Positions 35,172 to 47,049 of a stretch of 64,000 nucleotides of DNA are shown here, one piece after another (position 1 is the first letter of the stretch; the number at the start of each line of letters is the position of its first letter). The stretch is from Hyalella azteca (lineage: Eukaryota; Arthropoda; Malacostraca; Amphipoda; Hyalellidae): NCBI RefSeq assembly GCF_000764305.2, contig NW_025943802.1, forward strand, positions 62,001 through 126,000, given 5' to 3'. A model generated the notes under the pieces. It was not told where the DNA came from. It worked only from the letters and a program-made list of their open reading frames with translations, and ran no database searches. The position numbers and the translations under genes were made by a program.

Positions 35172-35640
35172 ACAGGGTGATTCACGGAGACTTCTAGTTT
35201 TGTATTTCTCGCCAAGCAGCCAGATGTTGCAGGGAAAGGGTGACAACTGACAAGCTATTCATATGAAAAGTAAGGTCACGAAGTTTTGCGTCCCGTCTAT
35301 TCAGTGCCACGATGAATTGGACAAGTAAGCAGCGTACGTTTGCTGTCTAGGCGTACTCTGCAAATGGCCGTTTTGCAGAGTTGTCTCCGTCCGAGACAGC
35401 ATTTTGCAGAGCGCCTCATCTCTTTGAGTGGTGTCTTTCTTTGGTCAGCTCGATCCCCCCATTTGGTTCCGTGTTATTTTTTCATGTGGTTATCTTGAAT
35501 CACTTGTTTACAATGACAGTCCAAAAGCCTTACCTCATTCGAAATCAAGTCGCCGGATTTCTACGAAATCGATGTAATTTGTCAACAGAATTAAATCAAA
35601 ATGTTAACAGATTTGCAATTATCATTTGGAAATAGAACAC
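35172..35640 (+). pseudogene. Decayed mariner-type DDE transposase, internally deleted
   Basis: Starts near a terminus-like acagggtgattcac (35172). At 35312 a frame begins MNWTSKQRTFAV-stop-AYSANGRFAE, resembling the N-terminus of arthropod mariner-type transposases (family pattern W..EQRAF.VEAYF). From about 35405 fragments in shifting frames read RLISLSG, WSARSPHLVPCYFF and CGYLESLVYNDSPK, matching the family's C-terminal pattern W.ARSPDL.PCDFFLWGYL. The central part, with most of the catalytic core, is missing, and stops and frameshifts interrupt the rest. It is a non-functional fossil; the assignment rests on remembered family motifs. Confidence 0.65.
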
Positions 35641-37571
35641 GACAAATTGTAGAACTGAGCAGCATTGTACTGTTTTCATCGACGAACGGCTAACTAAGTG
35701 CAAGTGCGTAGTGACTGATGTGTCATTGACGGTACTGCTTACCCAGAGCACAAGTATATGATAAAATCGTGACTCAGATGAATTGTGACGATACGTCTTC
35801 CCAGATACTAGATAAAATATGACAATTATTATTAAACGATTTAAACAATCGTCAATGCGTCATGACCGAGTTTGACGCAACGACTGGGAGACCCAGCAAC
35901 ACCGTGGGAGGGGTGCGCGGTCTAACGTTAATGGCTGCGCCACAGTCCGCGGTCCTAATATTCAGCGACTTGTAGCATCTTGGTCAGAGGACACATTGCT
36001 TTGGAGTCGATGTCTGGTCCTTAAAGACCAGGCTATAAGTCCAGCAGTTATCTCAGAAACAATCGTCAGTTATGGAAAGATCGGGTTAATAAGGCCGGAT
36101 CCCTTGTGAATCAAGTCACAAAAAGTACAAGAATCGGCAACAGGCAATGGGCCTTTTTCTTAAGTGCCGACAATTCAACTCTATTCTATAACGAGGCACA
36201 TATTTTTCAATATGACTGTTCGTAAGGTGGTTTGGTCGAAAGGGAGGAGGTTCGTAAGACGTTATTCCACTGTACCAAGGATCTTTGCTTCTTTTTCAGG
36301 CTGATTTTCAAGATTTAAACGCTGGTTTCCAAAGAAATATGGGCAATTAAAACATCAAATTGAATAAGATGGTATTATTGTTGATAAAACCGTGAAGTTC
36401 AATCAACTTTTTAAAAATAATAAATCAAGATATTGAACCCCTAAAAAATGAAAATAAGATTTTTAATTACACTCAGCTTACTGCAGTGCGCAGATTAGCT
36501 CCTTCAATGATACATTATGCTAATATTAGCTACCTAGCGGCAGGCAAATATATGGTCAAAATTCGCTTCTAAGTTTTAAATTCGGCAAAGACAAGTTCCA
36601 CAATTGAGGTTAGACATTTGTGTTAGAGCCAAGAATTTTAGAAGCCGTGAAGAAGCGAGTGTAAGTATGGGAATAAAGAAATATAAGAAATGGGAATAAA
36701 GATTTATAATATTGCAAGAGGTGAAAAAATGCGATGACTACACGAGGTGCCAAGCAACATCTTATCAGCATGAAGAATCCCGGAGCTCAATATCTGAATG
36801 ACGTCAGTCTAAAGAATCATCAAACGCCAAAGTACAGTTCAACACATAAATCCAATATAAGATTTCACCAAACTTTTAACGCTTCATCACAAACGAATAT
36901 TGAGGGGATCTAAAATTTAGGAAGTTACAAAGAACATTAATAAAATAATAGGAAATTGCATAAACCGCTAAAAATTTCCTGAGTAAGAAAATAACAGGAA
37001 TTAAGTAGTTGAAACCCTTAACTTATTGCAAAAAGTGACGTAAGTGGTGTGAGTGAGGAAAATATTAATGCTGGGGACTGTGAGAAGAGAACAGGAATCG
37101 TGTCCAGCTAAGGGAACAGCTGATACGTGACTATGAATGTTTCATTACGTCACAAAACTCACAATAAATATCAACATTCTACAACATATTACACTCGTTT
37201 GACAACTGATATCCTACTATTAAGGTCTCTTGTTAAAATAATCAACTATATACATGTTACACAAAAATTACCTTTACTTAATAAATATGTTTCTCATTAT
37301 TAGCTCGCGTTATTGCCTCTGAAGACTAGACAAAAGTGAAGAGGGAAATGAAAATTGTGATGGGAATTACATCCGCTGTCAAGTGGTCGAGGATGAAAAG
37401 CACAGCCAACGCCCTTAAATCCATCACGTTGTTTGTGCTCCATTCCTACACTAAAATTTTCATACTTGACAACCAGTTGTTCATGTAGCAAACCGCTCAT
37501 GACAAGGTTTATATAATGAAATAAATAAATATATACATACATATATATTCCTAAGCCTAGAACTGAAGGGG

Positions 37572-37763
37572 TTAAGCAGGAGAAATCGAAGGCAGCATCA
37601 AGTCTACGCAATTGAGCCAGAGGTTCGCACAGCCCGAGTGGTATTCGTTGCCGCCGTACGCGAGACTGAAGGACGCCGCAGACGAGGTGACGAGGCTCGT
37701 CAGGCAAATGGAACATGACGAAGGGCTGCTTGGCACGTCCTCCTCGCTCAGTAAGTTATCCAC
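37572..37763 (-). CDS. SYNRG: SYNRG last coding exon
   Basis: Acceptor GTTACAG|GTG at 37763, stop TAA at 37574-37572, 63 residues. It contains CSICLTSLV and YGGNEYHSGCANLWLNCVD, the most diagnostic segment for the family. Confidence 0.9.
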   Translation of the reverse strand: MDNLLSEEDVPSSPSSCSICLTSLVTSSAASFSLAYGGNEYHSGCANLWLNCVDLMLPSISPA

Positions 37764-40700
37764 CTGTAACGGCCAATCATTAGTTGACTAAGCATAGCTT
37801 CGAAGCTCACCTGAAATATGAGGCTGATGAGGGACAACTGGATTCAAGCAACTTCACTTCAAGAAATCGTACCTATAAGAGCTTCATTAAATTAATTTGA
37901 ATTATGACATTAGCAGCAGGCAAGGTGTGCAGAGACCACTTAAAAGTTTCAAACGACCTAGCCTATGGAGTGAGTGCAATACTAAGCATTTACTAACAAA
38001 GCAAACAACAAGGCATGTAATACAAATATTTATTAAAAACAAAGGGGTTCTATTTTGAATCCGTATTACGTCTGTATGCAAGAATCTAGGGTGAATAAGA
38101 ACTTTTACAAAGAAAATTCATCGAACCCTCTGCGTTGTTCAGAATAAGCCGTGTCTTTGGCAGCGTTACCTGGAGAGGTTGTAGCAGGGTGGAGAGCTGG
38201 GAGCAGAGCAGCGCGCAGGCGTCGAGTGTCGCCGTCAGTTGGTGGCACGGCAAGCGGCGCGCGGCCGACCGCAGCCTCCTGGTCACCTCCGCCACCTCCT
38301 TCACGCCTGCACAATGAAAATTATGTAGCACAATTCTTGCACTTGGCAAAGTCACATATTATAAATTTAGATTCTGTGGTAGCCTTCTGTACTGAAATTC
38401 AAGTTTACTGCATGACAACACTATTATGAGGGTCACAGTTTCAATCTTGTGTACAACTTTGCTCAGATTAGAATAAGCATCGAACTAAAACGGATGTGTC
38501 TGGTCCTTGCTCCTTGGTTGTTCTATTATTTTAGTAATGATTTTCAGAGATGCTACAGTTGATTGTATGTTCGAACGTGATACTGTTAAAAAGTGAACGG
38601 TCGTCCGTAGTAGTACCATAAAATTAAATATTGGCAAAGTTTTGCAATGAAATTCACAGCAGTCATTCCATGATTAATTAGTACCCCTACCAATGATTCT
38701 TCCATTCACTTATTTAGAAATATTAGGAGTCAATAAACAGGTATATAATGAAAATGCCCATCGTTTCTATCTTCTCTTTCAGGGGCATAGTAACTGTGCA
38801 GTACCAAAAAATCATTTTCCAATTCTCGAAACCTAATCGCTTACACAGATCATGTTTTTAGTCTCAATGGCTCTTCACCTGCTATGAACTCTTTCATTTG
38901 AGTTGTGGATGCAATCCTCTTCCAGTCCATGGGCGGCTCAAGTTCCTCATGACCACTCGTGCTAGAGGAGTTTGTTGACGCTGAGTCCAGACACCCCAGA
39001 GGCTGCAGTGCATCAAATGCATTGGTCAGGAGCTGGTGGCACCCCTGCAGGCAGCGCTTCCAACACTCGGCGGCCGCGTCGACTCCATCAGCGCCACAGC
39101 CTTTACTTCCAGCAAGGAACTCGCTGTCCTGAAATTGAAATAATTTCATTAGATTCTGGTTTGTCACAGTTTCAACATCATGTATCCATTAGTTGACTTC
39201 AAAGCAATACCTAGTACACCATTTTCAGTAGGTACATTAAACAACTTCAAAGTTATTTTCCATTATCTCAGAAAGAAATTATTTACAATTTCTTATTATT
39301 AAGAAATTATTATTTATTTATTAAGAAATTATTTACAATTTCAATACAACAATGGAAACTGAATTAAGAAGATATCTCCTTAATACTTCTTACCAGCATT
39401 AAATTAAAGATACCAACACCAATTAATATGAACACTAACCTCTCTCAGACTCTGGTATCTATCAATTCCATGAGCATCATTAGGATATTTTATACTGCCA
39501 GGTTCATTTATGTTGGAGTTGGAAAGAATATTTGGCTCCACTGAGTCAAATTTTCCTCCAATGCCAACGTCAGCAGCAGGAGACAGGTCTTTCTGCATAT
39601 TTAGCTGGCCCAGGCCAACTGTCGAGGAAGATATGGGAGGAGGTTGCTGGCAGCTGCTGCTCATTTCTATTGGAGAAGGCGCAGCATCAGAATGGTGCTC
39701 AAAAGCGGTAAAAACGTGAGAAGGTTTTTTGGTGACGTTTTCCTCAGGATGTGATGCACAGAAGTTGAGATTGTCATGAGACGTGAGGAAAACAGGGGCA
39801 TGAGGAGAACCAGATAGCTCATGAGCCTCGCCATGATTGTGGAAGTTTGCATTCAATACTTGCTGTGGCAAATCACCCCCATCAGCCAGTACAAAGTCTC
39901 CAAATTCATCACAAGCAGTTTTGGGGAATGAAGGGGGTTCTTCAGTGAAGCCCTGTAGTGTAAATAAAATAAGTATATGGCATGATCCTCAATCAGTTTT
40001 AAATTTCACAATTCACAAATGCACATTACATTTCAAATCTTGAAAGAAACCACTGAGTTGCTCCCAAAAACCAATTTGTCTAATTTGTTAGTAGGAGTTT
40101 AAATTAAATCAGCAGTGTGGTTACAAAAACATTACATATGTGAACAAACATTCATTGATGATAATTACAGCTACAGTAGGTAAGTCAGTAACAAATTTCA
40201 TAACCAACAGTAAAAAAATTTACCCAACGCCAATTTATCTAACAACAATTATAGATAAACACAATTTATGTAAACAAATACACTAACTGCAAAGGTAAGA
40301 GAAGATTCTGTTGGAAGGGGAAGGTCTTCACAATATTTTGATGAAGAAGTGCTTTGTGGCTTGTCATGAAGAACCCCAAATATATCACTCCAGTCGGATG
40401 GTCCAGATGATGTATTTTTTTCTAGATTTCTGATAGTGGAACTATCAGTGTTGGGTAAATTTTGTGACCGGATCAAAGATGAAGAGCCAGTAGACAATAG
40501 AGAAACTGAAGGATATTTGACACCTGCTGTGGACTGTGAACAAGGGTCCCTGGTAGAACCCTTCACTATGCTTGTTACTTCTGCTGCTTTGTTGCTGGTT
40601 GTATTTGATTTTATGATATCTGGTTGGGCACTAGTTGGGAGAGTCATGTTGGAAAAACCAGCATCAAAATTGGGAGCAAAAGTACAGACTGTATTGGTTG

Positions 40701-42491
40701 GAGCTGGCAAAGTAACACATGTGAAATCTCCAAAATTATCATCAGTAAAAGACTTGTTTGCAGAGCAGAACTCCCCAAATGAGTCATCAGCAATAGAATT
40801 CTTGAGAACATTAGATGAACTGGCAGACTGGTTATTTATAGAAGTGTCATCTTCAAAATCCATGATTCGCAGTGCAGCATATCTATCTTCAGTTGAGTTG
40901 GAAGTCAATTTATCAGGCTTGAGAAGTTGTGAACTTGTATTAATGCTATCTTTCTTGCAAGACTGCGTAGCATTGAAAATGGAAAAATTAGCAAACTGGT
41001 CTGTCAATGAGCTTGTTTGCTTTTCAGCTCCAGTAAAAGTTGCATTTCCATATTCTAATTCACATTTAGTATTGCTTGTACTAGGAATTGTAACAGGAAC
41101 ATTAAGAGTCTGATGAATACTACGAGGTGACCCATCTGAGGACAGCATACCAGGGGTTTCAGAAGTTGCACTTTGAAAATCATCAAAATCATCTTCAGCT
41201 GAATTGTCATAACTTTGGCTTGGAGAATTTTTTGGAGAGCATCCCACATGAGGCAAATTCATGCATTTATCAACACCTAATGGGAAACTTTTAGTCTGGA
41301 CAGTGACTGATGGCAATAATGGTCCTTGAACATACGAGTTCATGGCAAGAGTAGTAGAATAACGTTGAGCTTGACTGATTTGAGGGGAAAAGAAATTGGA
41401 AGCTTGAGTTATCACTGTATGCTGTGGCTGAGTAACTTGAGGTAGAAATGATCCACTCTGCTGCACACCAGCCATGGGTTTAATGCCTGTAGCAATGATA
41501 GCAGATTTGTTCAGAGGAGGTGCCCCAACAAAGTCATCAAAATCATCAACATCATTGGCATTGCTGGAAGCCACAGCTGTACAAGCTGTGCCTTCAGGAG
41601 CAAGCCAGTTCACAGACTGCATAGCAGTGCTATGAAGAGTATTTTTGTGATATATTTTGGATGGATCTTGGAAAATGAATGGCTGTTGCTGCTGTTCCTG
41701 CAATTGTTTTAAATCTTGCTGAATTTTTTGTTGTTGAAGCTTGAGCTGTTGAAATTGCTGAATAAATGGTATTAAAGCTGGGTGATCTAGTACAGGTACC
41801 ACTGGCTCTTGTAGCTTTTCAAGTACTTCAGCTGACACTAGGTGCTGGCCAGACTGTAATTCAAGATGAAAAATATTATCATGATGGAAGTTGGTGAACA
41901 ATCATCCTATTAAAGTGATTGAGTAATAAATAATCAACAAAATATTCCAATTCAAATCTTGTCAGGTTTGAGAATCTAAATAACAACAACCAATGTTTAT
42001 GGTACAGATAAAAGATTGAAGTTGAACCAATTCAACTCTCTTAATTTGAATAATGTTCCAAAACATCTTTTATTTTCCCTTACCTGCACCAAGGCAATGA
42101 GAGCCAACAAGCCAGCACACTCATTCCTAGAGAGCTGACCAGTTCTGCTGCAGTTCACAAGTTCCCAGAGTATGGCAAGAACATTTGCATGAAGACCAGT
42201 ACGTAATAGTAGCAGAGAAACTCTATTTGTGTCTACCCATTCTGTTGTCTCGCCATTGTTTGATTTATTTCCATCATCAGTGATTGGAGATTTATTAAAA
42301 TTGTTATTGGAAGAATTGGAATGAGAACACTCAACAAGACCTAAAGCTCTTCCATAAATTTCTGTGACACAAGACATTATTGGAGAACTGGAAGCTTCTG
42401 ACTGCTTAGTAGAGATTGCATTCTTCAACCAAGCAGGAAGAACAATATAACGAGTCTTCTTTTGCTTAGTAGGCAATGAATTACAATCCAT
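37572..42491 (-). CDS. SYNRG: Gamma-synergin (AP-1 gamma-ear-binding, EH-domain protein), six coding exons
   Basis: Peripheral adaptor of clathrin-coated vesicles that links AP-1/GGA ear domains to cargo sorting at the trans-Golgi/endosome (known for the family). Coding exons on the minus strand are 42491-42084, 41853-40288, 39952-39440, 39128-38879, 38306-38170 and 37763-37572, with consistent phases, giving 1021 residues plus TAA. Residues 1-136 form an EH-like domain (LPAWL.., ILWELVNCSRTGQLSRNE). A Gln-rich coil lies at about 168-193. DDFDDF (239), DDFDDF (357), DDSFGEF (492), DDNFGDF (507) and DEFGDF (673) are acidic-Phe motifs of the gamma-ear-binding type. The C-terminus carries GVKEVAEVTRRLR and ends with YGGNEYHSGCANLWLNC, matching the end of vertebrate gamma-synergin as I recall it. 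It is shorter than the human protein (about 1300 aa), largely because the human protein has sequence N-terminal to the EH domain. Aftiphilin shares the Phe motifs but lacks the EH domain. Confidence 0.9.
38170..38306 (-). CDS. SYNRG: SYNRG coding exon 5
   Basis: Acceptor GTGCAG|GC at 38306 and donor CTCCAG|GTAACG at 38170; 137 nt complete the split Gly codon. It encodes GVKEVAEVTRRLRSAARRLP and a helical region ending LLQPLQ, aligning with the conserved helical C-terminal segment of gamma-synergin. It is notably GC-rich. Confidence 0.85.
38879..39128 (-). CDS. SYNRG: SYNRG coding exon 4
   Basis: Acceptor TTTCAG|GAC at 39128, donor GCAG|GTGAAG at 38879, ending in phase 1. It encodes ECWKRCLQGCHQLLTNAFDA and a Ser-rich stretch. 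The frame runs only to a TGA near 38850, so a donor before it is required, and the phase-1 site joins in frame to exon 5 as IAGVKEV. Confidence 0.85.
39440..39952 (-). CDS. SYNRG: SYNRG coding exon 3
   Basis: Acceptor CTACAG|GGC at 39952, donor GAG|GTTAGT, 171 codons, phase 0/0. It begins GFTEEPPSFPKTACDEFGDF, containing the last acidic-Phe motif; the rest is low-complexity, Ser/Pro-rich. Confidence 0.88.
40288..41853 (-). CDS. SYNRG: SYNRG coding exon 2 (large Phe-motif exon)
   Basis: Acceptor ATTACAG|TCT at 41853, donor GCA|GTTAGT at 40288, 522 codons, phase 0/0. It encodes the Gln-rich segment and four acidic-Phe adaptor motifs. It is Ser/Thr/Asn-rich and otherwise predicted disordered. 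Confidence 0.9.
42084..42491 (-). CDS. SYNRG: SYNRG coding exon 1 (EH-like domain)
   Basis: ATG at 42491-42489 is preceded in frame by TAA 12 nt upstream, supporting this start for the visible exon. Upstream, ttttcag|tgttt near 42535 suggests an acceptor, so an untranslated exon lies further 5'. The exon ends GTG-CAG followed by donor GTAAGG, phase 0. Confidence 0.85.
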
Positions 42492-43616
42492 TTTTTTAGA
42501 TTATTGATAAACTGCTCAAGAACATGTATAAACACTGAAAAATAAAACCAAAATTATTTTTAACAAATTATTCACTTTTCCTATTAAGTCATACATTTTT
42601 AGATCTTTTAAATTGTAAGACATACAAAGCATAAACAAAGATGAAAGAATATTATGGACCCATAAGTGTAAAACATCACTTCTTGGCTAGTAAAATGTTA
42701 AAAAAATAAAACATTCAATTTTTTATTTTCAGCTCAAATGCAAAATTTCATGACTTTCCCCAAAATGGTCAAAAGAGTGGCAAGTGGTTACAGTTCAGAG
42801 TACATGCACAGTGATGCACCTAGATTGGAGCAGTGAGTTGTTGGTGGATTCCAGCCTCCAGCAACAAGTGGCTGGGCATGGTGGCAAATCAGAGATTTTT
42901 AATAATCATTGTATTGTTAATTTTCTCATCTAATCAATACTTTAATCAATTTCTTACATATGATAATGCTGGTATCTAAGTCTAAGATACTTGCTAGTTG
43001 CTAGTCTACTTTTAGGACTCAAAAATGAACTTGAGGAAGGGCAACAAAAAAAAATCTTCTTTGCCCCTATGTCAGGCTGGGTGATTAAGAAGCAGGATTG
43101 TAACTTTCCTACTTGTTTCCAAAATCTCTCAACTCCAACATGACAAATTTTTAATACATTTGGAATCTTGTGGCCTGATTGTGCAATATTTTCAACAATT
43201 AGATAGGCATAGGAAATAATTCATCTGGCAGAAATCTGACGCCTGACAGTTCTAGAAATGGCAAGAAAGCTTTAGTCACAGCCCCTAAAGGTAGATGTTT
43301 TCCACGCTTGTGATTAAGCACAGCAAAATTGGAACAGTGAGCAGTGAGTTGTGTATGTTTGAGACCTGACAAGCTACTAACTGTGAAAATTATGCTATGC
43401 AAAGTTCAGAATCAGTGACAGGTCTAATGGCAAATGGCCTTATCAATGGATTCAAAACATTCAATGCTGTCTGCAGTCTGCTCAGTCTGCTGACACCACA
43501 TTGACCACAATTACTATTAATGGAACAATACAAAAAGGTCAATAAACAATGAGGCAGGCTTGTATCAATGTAGGCCTATCCTCATTTCCAGGTGAGCTGG
43601 ATTATAAATAAAATTA

Positions 43617-43682
43617 GGGTAAATGCGGTATATTCCGTCATCGTGGGTAATTCTGTCACCTCTCTAGTTTTTCCTTTATATT
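43617..43682 (+). repeat. Left terminal inverted repeat (66 bp)
   Basis: Starts gggtaaatgcggtatattcc directly after TA. It contains the internal motif catcgtgggtaatt and ends cctttatatt, beyond which similarity to the right end stops. Confidence 0.85.
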
Positions 43683-44058
43683 AAGCTTTGTTTTAGTTCC
43701 ATGCGTTCGTTGATGGTTGAAATGGTGACGTCATACATTTGCGCGTCGAACTAATGCCAAAACACTAGGTCTTGGCCATCCAGCGGGAAAATATTGAGAT
43801 CCAAAGAGAGACAATGCACGCTACCCAGTGAGATCATTGAAAAATGTGTCAAATTTGACAGTTCACCTTGCTCTACCAAGTACCAAATAGTGAATAACTG
43901 TTTGTATAGGAAGAATATTATGGTTTGAGACTTTTAAATATGTCTGTAAATATATTAGGAATCCTTTAAGTATACTTGTATTCACTGATTTCAAGTGGTA
44001 AATAAATTAATAGATGATTAAGTTGAGAAATGGATTTAGACACATGAAAACTAATTCC

Positions 44059-44940
44059 NNNNNNNNNNNNNNNNNNNNNNNNNNNNNNNNNNNNNNNNNN
44101 NNNNNNNNNNNNNNNNNNNNNNNNNNNNNNNNNNNNNNNNNNNNNNNNNNNNNNNNNNNNNNNNNNNNNNNNNNNNNNNNNNNNNNNNNNNNNNNNNNNN
44201 NNNNNNNNNNNNNNNNNNNNNNNNNNNNNNNNNNNNNNNNNNNNNNNNNNNNNNNNNNNNNNNNNNNNNNNNNNNNNNNNNNNNNNNNNNNNNNNNNNNN
44301 NNNNNNNNNNNNNNNNNNNNNNNNNNNNNNNNNNNNNNNNNNNNNNNNNNNNNNNNNNNNNNNNNNNNNNNNNNNNNNNNNNNNNNNNNNNNNNNNNNNN
44401 NNNNNNNNNNNNNNNNNNNNNNNNNNNNNNNNNNNNNNNNNNNNNNNNNNNNNNNNNNNNNNNNNNNNNNNNNNNNNNNNNNNNNNNNNNNNNNNNNNNN
44501 NNNNNNNNNNNNNNNNNNNNNNNNNNNNNNNNNNNNNNNNNNNNNNNNNNNNNNNNNNNNNNNNNNNNNNNNNNNNNNNNNNNNNNNNNNNNNNNNNNNN
44601 NNNNNNNNNNNNNNNNNNNNNNNNNNNNNNNNNNNNNNNNNNNNNNNNNNNNNNNNNNNNNNNNNNNNNNNNNNNNNNNNNNNNNNNNNNNNNNNNNNNN
44701 NNNNNNNNNNNNNNNNNNNNNNNNNNNNNNNNNNNNNNNNNNNNNNNNNNNNNNNNNNNNNNNNNNNNNNNNNNNNNNNNNNNNNNNNNNNNNNNNNNNN
44801 NNNNNNNNNNNNNNNNNNNNNNNNNNNNNNNNNNNNNNNNNNNNNNNNNNNNNNNNNNNNNNNNNNNNNNNNNNNNNNNNNNNNNNNNNNNNNNNNNNNN
44901 NNNNNNNNNNNNNNNNNNNNNNNNNNNNNNNNNNNNNNNN
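44059..44940. other. Assembly gap (882 N)
   Basis: A continuous run of N. The flanks are transposon-like; the transposase of the surrounding elements could be hidden here. Confidence 1.
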
Positions 44941-45119
44941 GACAGGCTTTAAATAATAGCTTTTTTTCGTGGGTCACATTTTTAATTTTTTAACCTATTA
45001 GATATGCAAACTTTTCAAATCTTTCTATTGTGTTATGTAGCCTCAGTATTAGGCCTTTAAGGCCCATTGACAAAATTTTTCTATGTCAAATAGTTATTGA
45101 GTTGTGGGGCTTTTTGTTA

Positions 45120-45175
45120 AAAAAACGAAAAGTGGTCTAAGTTACCCCGCCGGTCTAAGTTACCCCATTTTACGG
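45120..45175 (-). mobile_element. Right end of a second DNA transposon
   Basis: The segment repeats ggtctaagttacccc twice (45134 and 45152) and ends cattttacgg before TA (45176). On the other strand this reads ccgtaaaatggggtaactta, a terminus style seen in pogo/Tigger-like elements as I recall them. Its partner end is not visible and may be in the preceding N gap. Confidence 0.5.
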
Positions 45176-46204
45176 TACAGATGTGTGACTTAGATTAATA
45201 GCTAAGTAGTGAAGTCCAAGGTCCAAATCATGCAGTTTTCTTGACTTTAGATGATCAACTGTTTATTTACAGAGTTATAAAAGTTAGTCAGATAATATGT
45301 CTGAAAGTTATATCAAAGTTGAAGCCACAAATGTATGTTATAATGATGGTTGTAGTTTGTAGAATAGATTTTTCCAGATGGCTAGCAACATAACTCTAAG
45401 TCAGAAGAGGAAAATGGTGTCTGTTGTCAGGTGATGTATGAGTACCTATGATATTTGTACCTATCCAAAATTCCAAACCCAAAGAACTTGAAAGAAGAAT
45501 ATATGGGACTGAGGAGAAACACAAGTTCACAACTGAAAGCTTGATTAATGATTTAATCATTCTGAGAACGTGAGAAGGAGGAAAAAAACTTTCAGTTTAG
45601 AAACCTGAGAAAGAGGTGAAATTGAAGTGAAGACTGCTGACAAGAAACTTCCCTTTAAAAATAAGTAACAACTTTACTTGGTCCACAGCTGCAGATGAAA
45701 AACATATAATAGAGAGCATAAGAGATGACCCATAACCTACCTCCCGTACAGCGTACATGTTATACCATTTCCCACAGGACCCACACTTATAGGATTTTGT
45801 TTCACCGTTTTGCCTGTTTACCACATCAGCAATGGAGAAAATATTTGTGAGGATAGCTAATCGTGCAGAGCTTCAGAAATCAGGATACAGCTGGTAAGTG
45901 GTAAGGGACCTTACTTAGGGATGAATCGATGAATATGAATGACAATGACATTGATGATTGACCATGACCAATTTGACCTGCAGTCAATGCAGTGATTCTA
46001 AGGTCTGAGTGATAATATCAATGGGCATCTACACAACCCAAAACAAGACCAGAGTCCGTTTGTCAAAAATTTGTTGCACTTTCGTGTAACGTCGGTAGAT
46101 AAAACTAGATATGCCATATGTTGCTGGTGGTAAGGTCGGCAGTACGTAGTATATATGCCCGAACGAATATGGGATTTATAATTTATTTATTAATGACATT
46201 TATT

Positions 46205-47049
46205 TTAATGACATTTGAGGTACGAATGCATGGCCTTGATTAGTAATACCCCAAGTGTGGGTCAAATGTTTAAGAATCGTTGCAAGAAAACGTGTACCTG
46301 GTCAATTAGTGTGCAATTTAAATATTTTTATGATATTAAATCGAACTCTTCTTTATGGAAAACTCCTCATTTTCTCATTTATGGAAAAAATGCACTATTG
46401 TGATCGCCATGTCTGTCCGTCCGTGACCTCAAGTTATCGTCGACGAGAAAATGCGCTCTCTGTCACTCATTGCAGATTTGCAGTGAGTACTTTGTTATAT
46501 TTTTTCATCCTATGCGCTTCTGCTAACGAAAACTATACACACAAATCACTTATGAACACATTCTCACTATTCTCTCTCCCCAACCGCCAATTTGGCAGTT
46601 ATGAGTTTAAAAATTATCTCTTTCAATCATAAATCTATTCAAGTAACTTGTGAAATTGGATTCGAGACCGATCTAACAATACTGAACACTATAGATAGAC
46701 ACACCGTATTAGAAAACGGTAGCATTACTAACTGAACTATTCTGAACATAAGGCATGCTAACTCCATTGTTATCAGCTGATACTGTGTACTCAACAAAAC
46801 AAACTCACAATGAATCATTAAATGTATTTTTTTAAATCTATTGAAATATGAATGTTAGAAACTTTTTTGAAAAGTATGGCTCCAACTTATCGGCCATGTT
46901 GTTAAATGTATGAGCGCGATGTAGCGACAAAACAAACTTGTTAGCTGTTCCTTCCAGTACACCATTAGACAGACAATAAGACAGGACCTGAGTAATCTCA
47001 CAATTTATGCAAGCATTAACAACATTTTCCGCTCATGTTATCTTTCGCG
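46205..47049 (+). repeat. 0.85-kb direct repeat, copy 1
   Basis: Near-colinear with 49395-50248. Shared landmarks are gacatttgaggtacgaatgc at the start, tagacacaccgtattagaaa in the middle, and ccagtacaccattagacag near the end. This copy contains the dispersed hairpin repeat at 46365-46505, which copy 2 lacks. Confidence 0.88.
46365..46505 (+). repeat. Dispersed hairpin/GTCT-microsatellite repeat, copy C
   Basis: Same order of motifs as copy B: ttttctcatttatggaaaaa, gccatgtctgtccgtccgtg, atcgtcgacgagaaaatgcg and a cactcattgcag..gtgagtac tail ending ttatattttt. The microsatellite is very short here. Confidence 0.88.

Larger units (their letters stand above)
24992..37571. other. Convergent intergenic region, receptor 3' end to SYNRG 3' end
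   Basis: About 12.6 kb between two genes transcribed towards each other. It should contain the receptor 3'UTR (several AATAAA-like sites, for example near 25983) and the SYNRG 3'UTR at the right end. It also holds a dispersed repeat copy, tandem arrays at 30718-30854 and 33461-33682, and a mariner-type transposase fossil near 35.3 kb. I see no other coding gene; the remaining open frames are short and featureless. Confidence 0.7.

Noticed and set aside
40436..41113. 225-residue plus-strand frame
   Set aside because: Antisense shadow of SYNRG coding exon 2.
37572..42491. Aftiphilin as identity of the Phe-motif gene
   Set aside because: The EH-like N-terminal domain and the YGGNEYHSGCANLWLNC terminus point to gamma-synergin.
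44014..44977. About 310-residue open frames on both strands
   Set aside because: They consist of the N gap read as unknown residues.
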